64,000 nucleotides of DNA, taken from assembly GCA_016703155.1 (NCBI GenBank), contig JADJCP010000003.1, positions 310,001 to 374,000 of the forward strand. The letters are read 5' to 3'. The notes under the pieces are model-generated. The model was given only the letters and a program-made list of their open reading frames with translations, had not been told where the DNA came from and did not search any database. The stretch comes from Hydrogenophilales bacterium (GTDB lineage Bacteria; Pseudomonadota; Gammaproteobacteria; Burkholderiales; Thiobacillaceae). Below, piece by piece: positions 1-8,355 of this stretch; positions within the stretch are counted from its first letter, which is position 1, and each line of letters starts with the position of its first letter. The position numbers and the translations under genes were made by a program.

Positions 1-1
1 A

Positions 2-2959
2 TACGCATTCACCCAGGCAGAGGAACTGTATCTGGCTGCTTGTACTGATTGGTGGCAAATTGATTCTTTCTTGATCGTAAAGCGGCAATGGGAAGATCAC
101 GAAAGACGGTTCGTAGAAGAATTAAAGCAGAAGATACTTGCAACCCTGTCTCGATCCGAGTTCGCTGCTGCAATCCGGCTCTTTGAGGGCAATCCGCAAC
201 GTCTTTGGCCTCGCTCTGAATTCGATCGGCTCTACGCGGAAACTAAAGAGCTTCAGAAAATCAGGCGCATTCAGGAGGATCAGAAAGCCGGAATATTGAA
301 GGCGCTTCGCGATTACCGCTTTGACGAGGCACGAGGTCAATATTCCACTAGCTGCATTGAATGGTGGCCGCGAGCGAGCTTTGAGTCTGATCTCAATCGG
401 TACATTGAAGAAGAGGGCCGAATATCTATGCGGCTGCGTAACCAAGTTACGCAACTTTTTGCGAGCCGCTGCTATGCAGATGCGGTAGCGGCGTTCAACT
501 CCACGCATCAGATTTCGTTGCCTCGTGCCGAATTTGATTTACTGTATGCCAGCTTTGGTGAGAAGCATAAGGCCGAGGATGCTTTCGCCGAGCATGTCGT
601 GAGTCTGGTCTCGGACGGGAAGCTCTCCGAGTTAGATGCACTGTTTCTCAGCAAGACCGACGCGGTGGAACTTCCTGATTACGATTTTTGGGCAATCAAA
701 GACGGGGTTGTTTCTCGCGTTCTGAAATCCTACGGATTGGGTTTGGATGCCGACCAGACGCACGCCGTGGCTTGCCCCTCGATGCGTGCGCTGATCCGCG
801 CGAGAGCCGGATCTGGCAAGACCAGAACGCTGTGCGCTCGTGCTTCGGTAGCAATCCGAGATGAGCACCTGGATCCAGATCATGTGTTGATGGTCGCTTT
901 CAATAAACCTGCAGCTGATGAAGTTCGCCAACGCATGCGGAAAGATTTCGGATGTCCAGATTACGAGAATGCCAGAACGTTTCACAGCTTGGCGCACCAA
1001 CTTGCCAAGCCGACGAAAAAGCTGCTGTTCGACGAGGGAAAACATCCATCTCAGCGCGCCCAAAGCGGCTTCGTCCAGAGTCTGCTTGAGCGGATACTGA
1101 ATCCGGCATTCAAGGAGTTGCTGTACCAGTTCTTCCGGAAGGAGATCGAAGAGGTTGAACGTCTCGGTCGCGATCTTGCTCCCGATGAGTATCAGGCGTT
1201 CCGGCGCTCACTCGAACAGGTCAGCTTGAAAGGCGGAAGAGTGAAGTCGGCTGGAGAAAAGTACATCGCGGACTTTCTCTTCGAGCACGACATTCCCTAC
1301 ACCTACGAAAAAATCTGGGATTGGGGAACCTTCGAGCAAGGGCAACCCTATAAGCCGGACTTCACGCTGGTTGCCAATGGTTTCGACTTCATTCTCGAGC
1401 ATTGGGCCTTCGATCCTCGCGACAGATCTGCACTGTTGCCAGATGAATGGGGGGTGACGGCGGACCAGTATCGGCAGCAAATTGCCCGCAAGCGGATGTT
1501 TTGGGCCGAGAAGAACATCACGCTGTTGGAAACACACGGTGGGGAACTCGCTGGCGGACGGGAAGCGTTCGAACTTACCCTGAAAGAACGTTTGGAAGAT
1601 GCGGGCATTCGGTGCCAAAAGTTGCCGGATGAGGAAATTATCCGGCGGGTCTTCGAGAACAATTTTCAGATTTCGCGAATGGCTGAACAGTTTCTCCAGT
1701 TCATTCAGCGCGCCAAGAAGCGCTGCCTGACGGTTGATGGCGTTAGTCAGTTGATTGCTGAACGTCGAACGCAGGATCAGCGACTCCATCTGTTCTATCA
1801 ATTGGCTCTGCGGGTTTATCGGGAGTACGAATCGGAGCTAGCCGAGCGGGGCGCGATGGATTTTGACGACCTGCTTCGGCAAGCTACAGATGAGGTCATT
1901 CGTCAGGGTGCTGATGCCCGTATTCACCTTGGCGAAGGGCGGTTCGTCAAGATTGGTGACTTGCGCTGGTTATTGGTCGATGAGTACCAGGACTTCTCCG
2001 AACTCTTTTACCGCTTGCTTTCCGCCATCTTGCAGGCCAACCCGACGATCCGGCTGATGGCTGTCGGGGATGATTGGCAGGCAATCAACGGGTTTGCGGG
2101 GGCGGAACTTCGCTTCTTTACAGATTTTGCGCGGTACTTTCCGGGTGCAGGCGAAGCCAAGATTGCCACGAATTACCGGAGTGCCCGATCAGTGGTGACA
2201 TGGGGTAATCGGCTAATGAACGGACTGGGGCCTGAGGCCCGACCGAAAGATGGTGCGCTGACCGGTGAGACGAAGGTCGTTGACCTTGGCAAAGAGTGGA
2301 TCGAATTTCGTAGCGGCCCACAGTACGAAGAGGACCGAAAGCGCGACGCCATTTACTTCGGTGACCTCCCGGAAGGTACAAACCCGGGCATGGCAGCACG
2401 AAGGTTGGCTCGTGCCTTCAAGATATGTATTCGACTTTTCCTGTTGACCAAGACTGGCAAGCTGCTCCTGCTTTCGAGAACCAAGCATGCCTACGGAATG
2501 GAGCTCGGTGATTTCCGCAACCGGCTGGTCGGCGTGCTTGCCGCCATTACCGGAGAAGATCGGCAGATCCTGCGCAAGAAGATTCGCGTGATGACAGCCC
2601 ACACGGCCAAGGGGCAGGAAGAGGAAGCCGTGGTTGTCCTCGATGCGAGTCAGACCAGTTTCCCGAAGGTGCATCCTGACAATCTGCTGTATGAGATTTT
2701 CGGGGTGACACCCACAGAGGTGCTCGCCGAGGAACAGCGCTTGTTCTACGTCGCCATCACTCGACCTGCCGAGACGTTGTGGATTCTGACTGAGGGTGAC
2801 ACTTCATCCCTGTACATCAAGAAGCTGATGCAGCCTGCTTCGATTGATCGCCCCGTCAACGCAACTCCTTCGTCGGTAACCGCCGAGCCTTCTGCTCTTT
2901 ACAAGCGCATCAAGGAGCGCATTGATGCTCTGCCGAGTGTTGCGCAGGTTCCAAAGTGA
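2..2959 (+). CDS. UvrD/PcrA-like SF1 helicase with N-terminal helical repeats and inserted nuclease-like domain (5' partial)
   Basis: The frame is open from base 2, so the true start lies outside the window; the first in-window start codon is a TTG at 71, and residue numbers here count from it (962 aa to the stop). Superfamily 1 helicase motifs are clear: Walker A ARAGSGKT near 243, motif II LLVDEYQD near 634, GDDWQAI near 666 and FYVAITRP near 890. Between motifs Ia and II sits an insertion with GEKYIADF (about 394), KPDF (about 427) and ILEHW (about 440). This matches the E...PDF...E pattern of PD-(D/E)XK-type folds found inside some UvrD-family helicases; the usual K is not obvious. Residues 1-215, plus the open frame upstream, consist of about five degenerate units of about 50 aa ending in W-P-R-x-x-F or L-P-R-x-x-F. 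The family unwinds DNA with ATP. A role in repair or defence is inference only. Confidence 0.85.
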   Translation, partial: YAFTQAEELYLAACTDWWQIDSFLIVKRQWEDHERRFVEELKQKILATLSRSEFAAAIRLFEGNPQRLWPRSEFDRLYAETKELQKIRRIQEDQKAGILKALRDYRFDEARGQYSTSCIEWWPRASFESDLNRYIEEEGRISMRLRNQVTQLFASRCYADAVAAFNSTHQISLPRAEFDLLYASFGEKHKAEDAFAEHVVSLVSDGKLSELDALFLSKTDAVELPDYDFWAIKDGVVSRVLKSYGLGLDADQTHAVACPSMRALIRARAGSGKTRTLCARASVAIRDEHLDPDHVLMVAFNKPAADEVRQRMRKDFGCPDYENARTFHSLAHQLAKPTKKLLFDEGKHPSQRAQSGFVQSLLERILNPAFKELLYQFFRKEIEEVERLGRDLAPDEYQAFRRSLEQVSLKGGRVKSAGEKYIADFLFEHDIPYTYEKIWDWGTFEQGQPYKPDFTLVANGFDFILEHWAFDPRDRSALLPDEWGVTADQYRQQIARKRMFWAEKNITLLETHGGELAGGREAFELTLKERLEDAGIRCQKLPDEEIIRRVFENNFQISRMAEQFLQFIQRAKKRCLTVDGVSQLIAERRTQDQRLHLFYQLALRVYREYESELAERGAMDFDDLLRQATDEVIRQGADARIHLGEGRFVKIGDLRWLLVDEYQDFSELFYRLLSAILQANPTIRLMAVGDDWQAINGFAGAELRFFTDFARYFPGAGEAKIATNYRSARSVVTWGNRLMNGLGPEARPKDGALTGETKVVDLGKEWIEFRSGPQYEEDRKRDAIYFGDLPEGTNPGMAARRLARAFKICIRLFLLTKTGKLLLLSRTKHAYGMELGDFRNRLVGVLAAITGEDRQILRKKIRVMTAHTAKGQEEEAVVVLDASQTSFPKVHPDNLLYEIFGVTPTEVLAEEQRLFYVAITRPAETLWILTEGDTSSLYIKKLMQPASIDRPVNATPSSVTAEPSALYKRIKERIDALPSVAQVPK

Positions 2960-3350
2960 AGCAGTCCTTCAGGCGTCCGGTCTGGAGAGATGATGACCGG
3001 CAGCAGCTGGCCGTGACGCGACCGACAACTCATCGGATTCATTTCCGGAAAGCGGTCAGCAGAGTATCGTTCCCAGAAGCAGCCTTTCGTCACCGAAAAC
3101 TGGCGACCCGTTGCGGTCATTCACACCATTGGCGGTTCTCCGGCAAGTATCCGATTAGAGCAACCGCACAGAGCGGTAACTGACCGACAGTCTTTCGGCC
3201 TTTACCGACCGGCATTGGAGTACATAGGTAAAACAAGGCTTCGGTCCTGGCCATTGAACTGCAACAAAACATCCCGCTCTTGGCGACCTCGGTATGTCTA
3301 CAATGGATAATGAGCTAAAACACAGGGATGTTTACAGACGGGGGTAGTGC
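2960..3350. other. Gene-poor spacer after the helicase
   Basis: About 390 bases without a gene I can support. A 75-codon frame (2956-3183) is open but has no recognisable domain, a strongly basic composition and no good ribosome-binding site. The stretch just before 3351 is AT-richer and may hold the promoter of the next gene, but I could not pick out a convincing -35/-10 pair. Confidence 0.5.
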
Positions 3351-3755
3351 ATGCTGGATTTTATTCAGTCAATTTTTAAGCCCAGTCGAGCGCACGACGA
3401 TGCCGGGGGCTACAGCCTGGAATATCTCGAAACAACGAGTAGTCCCCAGTGGCCATCGCAACCAGGTCAAGCGAGGGCGATCCTGGTCGGGGTCGGAGGT
3501 TGCGGCATTAATGCGGTTCAATACCTGCATAACAAACTGCCACCAGCCATAGGATTGTTCTGGCTTGATCAGGAGCCAGATCAGCCTGTAAACGTCTGGA
3601 GGCAGGACACAAACGCATCCTCACCTCAGTTGCTGGGACACGGTGAATCCGCATTCAGGCAGTTCATGTCCGGCATCGATACCCTGTATTTGATTTGTGG
3701 CTTGGGCGGCTCAGTTGGGTCGGATTTCTCCCGGAAACTGGCTCGGATGTGCTAA
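3351..3755 (+). pseudogene. Truncated FtsZ/tubulin-like stub
   Basis: The 134-residue product resembles the N-terminal third of an FtsZ-type protein. ILVGVGGCGINAVQYL (about 44-59) matches the first nucleotide-binding loop, FWLDQEPD (about 70-77) sits where FtsZ has NTD, and LICGLGGSVGSD (about 113-124) sits where FtsZ has its GGGTGTG signature loop. The protein stops 11 residues later, so the rest of the GTPase domain and the whole second domain are missing. One base out of frame the DNA reads on as AKSSEFGIPAVELM before another stop, which resembles the next helix and strand of the fold, so a frameshift may have preceded the loss. The signature loop is diverged from housekeeping FtsZ, so the parent was probably an FtsZ-like paralogue. 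It cannot be a working GTPase as it stands. Confidence 0.6.
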
Positions 3756-3816
3756 GTCAAGCGAATTTGGCATTCCTGCTGTTGAGTTGATGTGATACTT
3801 TTTCGCGGAGGTTGTG

Positions 3817-4356
3817 ATGATGAAAGCAAAGCATTTGATATTCATAATATGCGCGCCAATTATTGGGTGCGCCACTCCTTTGAAATCCAATGAGACTCTA
3901 ATTACGTTTGACAGCATACCCAAAGGAGCAATGATATATTCAAATGGAAAGGCAATTGGCATGGCTCCGGTTACAATGAAGTACACTGCATCCGTATTGC
4001 ATATGCAATCGGGTTATATATCACCAGATGTTGTTTCTGTTTGGGCAAGTGGAACCAAATCAAACACAGATCGAATACGTGCCCCTATAGGAAAATCTGT
4101 GACCTATACCTTTTCAAGGCCATCTGATACGCCTGGTTTAGATGTTGATATGGCATTTGAAATGCGTATGCTGGAAAAGAAAAATGACGAACAAAGGCGT
4201 AATTCTCAAGCATACATTAACGCCATGCGCGAAATGCAGCGTAGCCAACAAGAGCAGAATCGCACGATTAACGAAATAATGAATAATTATAATAATAAGC
4301 CAGTCAGGACGGACTGTTATTTTTATGGCAATTCCGCTAATTGTACCTCTAGATAA
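3817..4356 (+). CDS. PEGA-like domain lipoprotein
   Basis: About 179 aa. I chose the ATG at 3817 because a GCGGAGG ribosome-binding site lies 5 bases upstream; the ATG at 3820 fits equally well. The N-terminus is a lipoprotein signal ending in PIIGC at about residue 18, so the product should be lipid-anchored in the envelope. Residues about 30-60 (ITFDSIPKGAMIYSNG, then IGMAPV) fit the short beta-rich PEGA fold, which often decorates surface or peptidoglycan-associated proteins. The C-terminal third is polar, with a Glu/Gln/Arg-rich probable coiled coil, and ends in a Cys-containing tail. Base composition is far more AT-rich than in the chromosome to the right. It is the first gene of a same-strand cassette with the next two. 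No specific function can be assigned. Confidence 0.6.
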   Translation: MMKAKHLIFIICAPIIGCATPLKSNETLITFDSIPKGAMIYSNGKAIGMAPVTMKYTASVLHMQSGYISPDVVSVWASGTKSNTDRIRAPIGKSVTYTFSRPSDTPGLDVDMAFEMRMLEKKNDEQRRNSQAYINAMREMQRSQQEQNRTINEIMNNYNNKPVRTDCYFYGNSANCTSR

Positions 4357-4398
4357 AAAACGCAATATGTCAAGCTTGTTTGCTTACGGAGCCCCATC

Positions 4399-4809
4399 AT
4401 GAAAACGGTCAGCATCGGGATGGCATTATTGATGGGCCTTAGCGTTGCACAGGCTGGGGATAAACCTGTCTTGACCTACGAAAAGATTGGGTATATTGCA
4501 CAAAACTGTGCTTCTAGTTCTGGATTTGCGGCATGGCTGGAAAACAAACCTGGGATCACGAAAGTAACCCAGTCTTTTATCCATTTAACCTCGCTTCCAT
4601 CGAAAAGCAATGTGTTCTTCACAATGCAGGGTAGAAAGTATTCTGTGCGTGTGAGCCCAGATTTATCTGCGCGGGGAGAGGTCGTATCGATTGCTTTAAA
4701 AAGCGACTCACTCAATCGTACCTACAAAAAATATAGTCGGCACGAACGACAGGAGATCCAGTACCTTGATAATGTACTTGCTGAATATGAAGCCAAGCAT
4801 AAAAAATAG
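4399..4809 (+). CDS. Small exported protein of unknown function
   Basis: 136 aa starting with a clear Sec signal peptide (hydrophobic core MALLMGLS, probable cleavage after AQA at residue 19). The mature part of about 117 aa has one cysteine near residue 37, a beta-rich centre and a highly charged Lys/Arg/Glu helical C-terminus. I recognise no family. It sits 42 bases after the PEGA lipoprotein and its 3' end overlaps the likely start of the following protease gene, so the three are probably co-transcribed and act together in the periplasm. It ends in TAG and has the same low GC as its neighbours. Confidence 0.6.
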   Translation: MKTVSIGMALLMGLSVAQAGDKPVLTYEKIGYIAQNCASSSGFAAWLENKPGITKVTQSFIHLTSLPSKSNVFFTMQGRKYSVRVSPDLSARGEVVSIALKSDSLNRTYKKYSRHERQEIQYLDNVLAEYEAKHKK

Positions 4810-5773
4810 TCAGACTAAGCGGCCTCAAAGCACATTTCAATTGATGATGCGTGTTGCAATGTGGTGTGCGATTTCTCTTGGCGGTATTGCCACTAATGCT
4901 TACGCACTCTCCCCTGACCAAATTTTCGATAAGGTTAAGGATTCGATAGTTGTTGTAAAGGTTTATGACGAGAATGTGCAACAACTTGGACTCGGAAGTG
5001 GGGTGGTGCTACCGTCTGGGAAGATTGGTACCAATTGCCATGTGGTTGAGGGAGCGCGTCTCATTGCGATAGAAAATAGTACACGGATCTCCATTGCGTA
5101 CCTAGTTGCTGGAGATGAAGCAAAGGATATCTGTGTTCTTCAAGCATTCCCTCCTATTGGCAAGCCTGCCGTCATTGGTAACACAACAAAGCTTCGCATT
5201 GGGGAGCGAGTTTTCGCAGTAGGTGCACCAGAGGGATTAGAACTAACATTTTCTGAAGGGCTAGTGTCAGGAATCAGAGATATGCTCATTCAAACATCAG
5301 CGCCGATCTCATCTGGTTCCAGCGGAGGAGGGTTGTTTGACACCAATGGCCGTCTTCTAGGGCTTACCACTCTTATGCATAAACGAGGTCAAAATCTAAA
5401 TTTTGCAATTCCCGTGGATTGGGTGGCTTACGCCAAACCGGTTTTAATTGATGCAGAATTATTGCCTCCGCCAATAGACGACGAGGCACCGGAGATCAGT
5501 CCAGCGTATATTGACAGCATCCAAATGAAGATACGAGGGCTCCTAAGGTTACCACCGAAATTGGCCGGGAATCCAGAAGTGGTATACCATGTTGCCGTTT
5601 TTCCAAACGGTGAGATCCGAAAAATCGTTCTACAGAAATCTAGTGGCTACCCTGCATATGACAGTGCAGTTGAAAGAGCGATCTCAGGTGCCTCCCCACT
5701 TCCACTTTCCCCAGATAAAAATTCTAAGCAATTCATTAACGGAATAACATTAAATTTCCGTTATTACCAATAA
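4787..5773 (+). CDS. Periplasmic trypsin-like serine protease with TonB/TolA-like C-terminal domain
   Basis: With the ATG at 4787 the product is 328 aa and overlaps the previous gene by 23 bases. An ATG at 4844 would give a more compact signal peptide ending in NAYA. The protease domain covers about residues 45-225: His85 in TNCHVV, Asp114 in KDICVLQ and Ser179 in GSSGG form a plausible HtrA/trypsin triad, with FAVGAPEG and LNFAIPVDW as further DegP-like landmarks. There is no PDZ domain. Instead, about residues 240-328 (VVYHVAVFPNGEIRKIVL, SSGYPAYDSAVERAI, LNFRYY) look like a TonB/TolA C-terminal fold, which normally contacts envelope proteins. That pairing is unusual and suggests the protease is delivered to, or gated by, an envelope partner. 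AT-rich like its two neighbours. Confidence 0.75.
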   Translation: MKPSIKNSQTKRPQSTFQLMMRVAMWCAISLGGIATNAYALSPDQIFDKVKDSIVVVKVYDENVQQLGLGSGVVLPSGKIGTNCHVVEGARLIAIENSTRISIAYLVAGDEAKDICVLQAFPPIGKPAVIGNTTKLRIGERVFAVGAPEGLELTFSEGLVSGIRDMLIQTSAPISSGSSGGGLFDTNGRLLGLTTLMHKRGQNLNFAIPVDWVAYAKPVLIDAELLPPPIDDEAPEISPAYIDSIQMKIRGLLRLPPKLAGNPEVVYHVAVFPNGEIRKIVLQKSSGYPAYDSAVERAISGASPLPLSPDKNSKQFINGITLNFRYYQ

Positions 5774-6236
5774 TAGTATGGCCAAACCTAAATTTTGACC
5801 GCGCTTGAAGATATCTAGAAGCCAAGTAGCAAGATACAAATGACTGTCCAGGAACTCCTCCTTTGCATCAACAAGTGTGAACTATGTAGAGGTATCGATT
5901 AGGGGCAGAGGAACGGGCGGTTGTCATAGATGCCAAGGAGAAATGGGCGACCGAGATGAAAGCTCTTCTAGCAATATGACAGTTCAATCTTGTCACCGGT
6001 AAGCAGCGGTAGAGGACTAGCCGTTCCCCGCGTGTCTGCCTGCAGATGGGCGATCCCGAAGGCAGGCACCCCGACCTGGTGGCGACGTTGGGCTGCATCC
6101 GTGAAGCAGACATTGGTAGCATACGTGACGCTGCCGACCGAGAACATTGGGCGGCCGAGGCAGCAGGACATAGTTGCTTTCACCGGCGGTGATGTCCTCG
6201 CGGCACACGTCCCAACAAAGATGCAAGGGGACATCG
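5774..6236. other. Spacer without a supported gene
   Basis: About 460 bases. A frame on the + strand from 5990 to 6295 stays open but overlaps the start of the next gene and matches nothing I know; several minus-strand frames are equally unconvincing. Composition rises from AT-rich to GC-rich across the spacer, so it probably marks the end of the acquired cassette at 3.8-5.8 kb. Confidence 0.4.
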
Positions 6237-7046
6237 ATGACAGATACAGCGTGGGGAGATGGGCATCGCGTCCTGTTTCACTGGCAGCGATTTGACGAAT
6301 TGCGACTAGCTGACGCCCTTTCGACGCAGAGAATCTACTGCTCAAGTCCCGGAGCCTTCAACGATCCTTGGGACTGTAAGCCTCACTTCAATTCAGATGT
6401 GCTTGCATACCCTGAGGAGAATGAACGCCATGTCGAGTGGGCAATAGACGTTTGCAATCGTAAGGCGCCCATGTCCTCCGAGGATCTCGAGCTCATGCGC
6501 GCAACGCTGCTAACGGACCGTGCCCGTACGGCTGACTTGCTCAACCAAATATCGAGCGCGCTTGCGCCTGAAATCAATGCGAGGTACCGACTCTATTGTC
6601 TTGGCCCCGACGTCGGAAACTTGCTCATGTGGGCTCACTATGCAGACAACCACCGAGGAGTATGTCTGGAGTTTGATCTGCGGAATGACGTGCTGTGCGG
6701 AGCACTGAGGTGCCAGTACCTGCAGGAGTTTCCGTTCATGAAAATTTACGAGAACTCGGACGAGGCCAACTTACTCATCCTACTGGCCAAGAGCGGGGTT
6801 TGGTCGTACGAACGGGAGTACCGCCTTGTGGCCCAGGAGCGAGTTGCCGCTGTGAAGGGCGCTGACACTTTGATGACCGACCAGAGCTTTCTCCAACTGC
6901 CTCCAGAGGCATTACGAGCAGTTATCGTCGGCTGCCAAGCAGACTACGACAACATTCGGGCATTCGTGCAGCGCGTCGCTCCACGGGTGAAGGTGAAACG
7001 CGCAGTGAGGGTGCCAAACCGGTACCAGTTGGCGATTGAGGAGTAA
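6237..7046 (+). CDS. DUF2971 family protein
   Basis: 269 aa from the ATG at 6237, preceded by AAGGGGA at 6225-6231; the frame is open further upstream but that part is not conserved-looking. DUF2971 hallmarks are present: SSPGAFNDPWDC near the N-terminus, LLMWAHYADNHRGVCLEF in the middle and WSYEREYRLVA towards the end. The family is widespread, soluble and biochemically uncharacterised, and is common in accessory regions. No neighbour shares an operon with it: the next gene is on the opposite strand and converges on it. I do not assign a function. Confidence 0.8.
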   Translation: MTDTAWGDGHRVLFHWQRFDELRLADALSTQRIYCSSPGAFNDPWDCKPHFNSDVLAYPEENERHVEWAIDVCNRKAPMSSEDLELMRATLLTDRARTADLLNQISSALAPEINARYRLYCLGPDVGNLLMWAHYADNHRGVCLEFDLRNDVLCGALRCQYLQEFPFMKIYENSDEANLLILLAKSGVWSYEREYRLVAQERVAAVKGADTLMTDQSFLQLPPEALRAVIVGCQADYDNIRAFVQRVAPRVKVKRAVRVPNRYQLAIEE

Positions 7047-7276
7047 CGAGCTGAGCCTGCCTTCTTCTTTCCATGCGGCAGGTTTGCCGAGCGGACCTGC
7101 CATTCCTGTGGCATAAATCCGATGGTTACGAATTTCCGCTTCTGGCCGGCAGCACTCATTGGAATAGAACGCCAATAAGCCGACATTGGTGAAAATTTCG
7201 AGCACATCCGTCAGCGGCAACGAAGGCCGACAAACTGCCCTTCCGGCACTTATGTCCGTGCTATCCGGAGCTGCTT

Positions 7277-8200
7277 TTACAGCTCCGCCAGCGCCTTGAC
7301 GTGCGCCGCGACGCTACGCCCCAGCGAACTCAATTCGTAGCCGCCTTCCAGCAGGGAAACGATGCGGCCCTGGGCGTGGCGTTCGGCGATGGCCATGACC
7401 TGTTCGGTGATCCAGACGTAGTCCGCCTCGACCAGGCCGAGCTGGCCCATGTCGTCCTCGCGGTGGGCGTCGAAGCCGGCCGAGAAGAAGACCATCTCCG
7501 GTGCGTAGGCGTCGAGGGCGGGGATGGCGCGTTCCTCGAAGACCTCGCGGTATTTTTTGCCCATGGTCATCGGCGGCAGGGGGATGTTGACGATATGGTC
7601 GCTGACGGTGTCGGCCCCGGAGTGCGGGTAAAACGGGTGCTGGAAGGTGGAAACCAGCATGACGCGCGGGTCGTCCTTGAAGATGTCTTCGGTGCCGTTG
7701 CCGTGGTGTACGTCGAAATCGACGATGGCGACGCGCTTCAGTTGGTGCGCCTCGAGGGCGTGGGCGGCGGCGACGGCGACATTGTTGAAGAGACAGAATC
7801 CCATGGATTGATTGCGCGTCGCGTGGTGGCCGGGGGGGCGGCAGGCGACGAAGGCGTTCTTGCCCTCGCCGCGCATGATCCAGTCGACCGCGAAGACGCC
7901 GCCGCCGGCAGCGTGGTAGGCGGCATCCAGGGTGTGCGGGCACATGATGGTGTCGCCATCCAGTTCCGCCAGGCCGTCATAGGGCGCGGCGGCTTCGATG
8001 GCGTCGATGTAGGCCGTGTCATGCACCCGCGCCAGATGGACGCGGTGCGCCATGGGCGCGTCGTGATGGTAGAGATAGTCGTACAAGTGCGCGGCGTGCA
8101 GCCGATCGTCGATGGCGCGCAGGCGCGAGGGCGCTTCGGGATGGTGGTGCCCCATGAAGTGCTTCAGGCAGATGGGATGGGTGATGTAGGCGGTGTGCAT
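7277..8200 (-). CDS. Histone deacetylase-family (acetoin utilisation/APAH-like) Zn hydrolase
   Basis: 307 aa, the normal size for bacterial class II deacetylase-like enzymes. It shows HHHPEAPSRL at the N-terminus, the active-site pair RPPGHHA (about 122-128), the zinc-binding DFDVHHGNGT (about 162-171), SAGFDAHREDDMG (about 249-261) and LEGGYEL (about 287-293). These support a zinc-dependent deacylase acting on acetyl-lysine, acetylpolyamines or a related amide; the substrate cannot be read from sequence. It is divergent from the gene at 8356, which encodes a protein lysine acetyltransferase, so the two may write and erase the same marks. A GGAGCTG/CAGCTCC hairpin overlaps the stop codon. Confidence 0.9.
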   Translation of the reverse strand: MHTAYITHPICLKHFMGHHHPEAPSRLRAIDDRLHAAHLYDYLYHHDAPMAHRVHLARVHDTAYIDAIEAAAPYDGLAELDGDTIMCPHTLDAAYHAAGGGVFAVDWIMRGEGKNAFVACRPPGHHATRNQSMGFCLFNNVAVAAAHALEAHQLKRVAIVDFDVHHGNGTEDIFKDDPRVMLVSTFQHPFYPHSGADTVSDHIVNIPLPPMTMGKKYREVFEERAIPALDAYAPEMVFFSAGFDAHREDDMGQLGLVEADYVWITEQVMAIAERHAQGRIVSLLEGGYELSSLGRSVAAHVKALAEL

Positions 8201-8355
8201 GGCAAGGCGCTTAGGTAAAAAAATTCATGTTTCTTTGATATAAGCCGATATCCAGACCGAAGTAAATGCCCGGATGCAATCGTCCCGGCGCAAGCGTAGA
8301 ATTGCTGCATTGCAATATCACATAACGGAAACCCCGTGTTTCCTTGAGGAATATC

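Noticed and set aside
2956..3183. 75-codon frame just after the helicase
   Set aside because: Starts inside the helicase stop region with no ribosome-binding site and has no recognisable family; kept only as part of the spacer description.
5990..6295. 101-codon frame before the DUF2971 gene
   Set aside because: Overlaps the start of a well-supported gene and resembles nothing; no ribosome-binding site.
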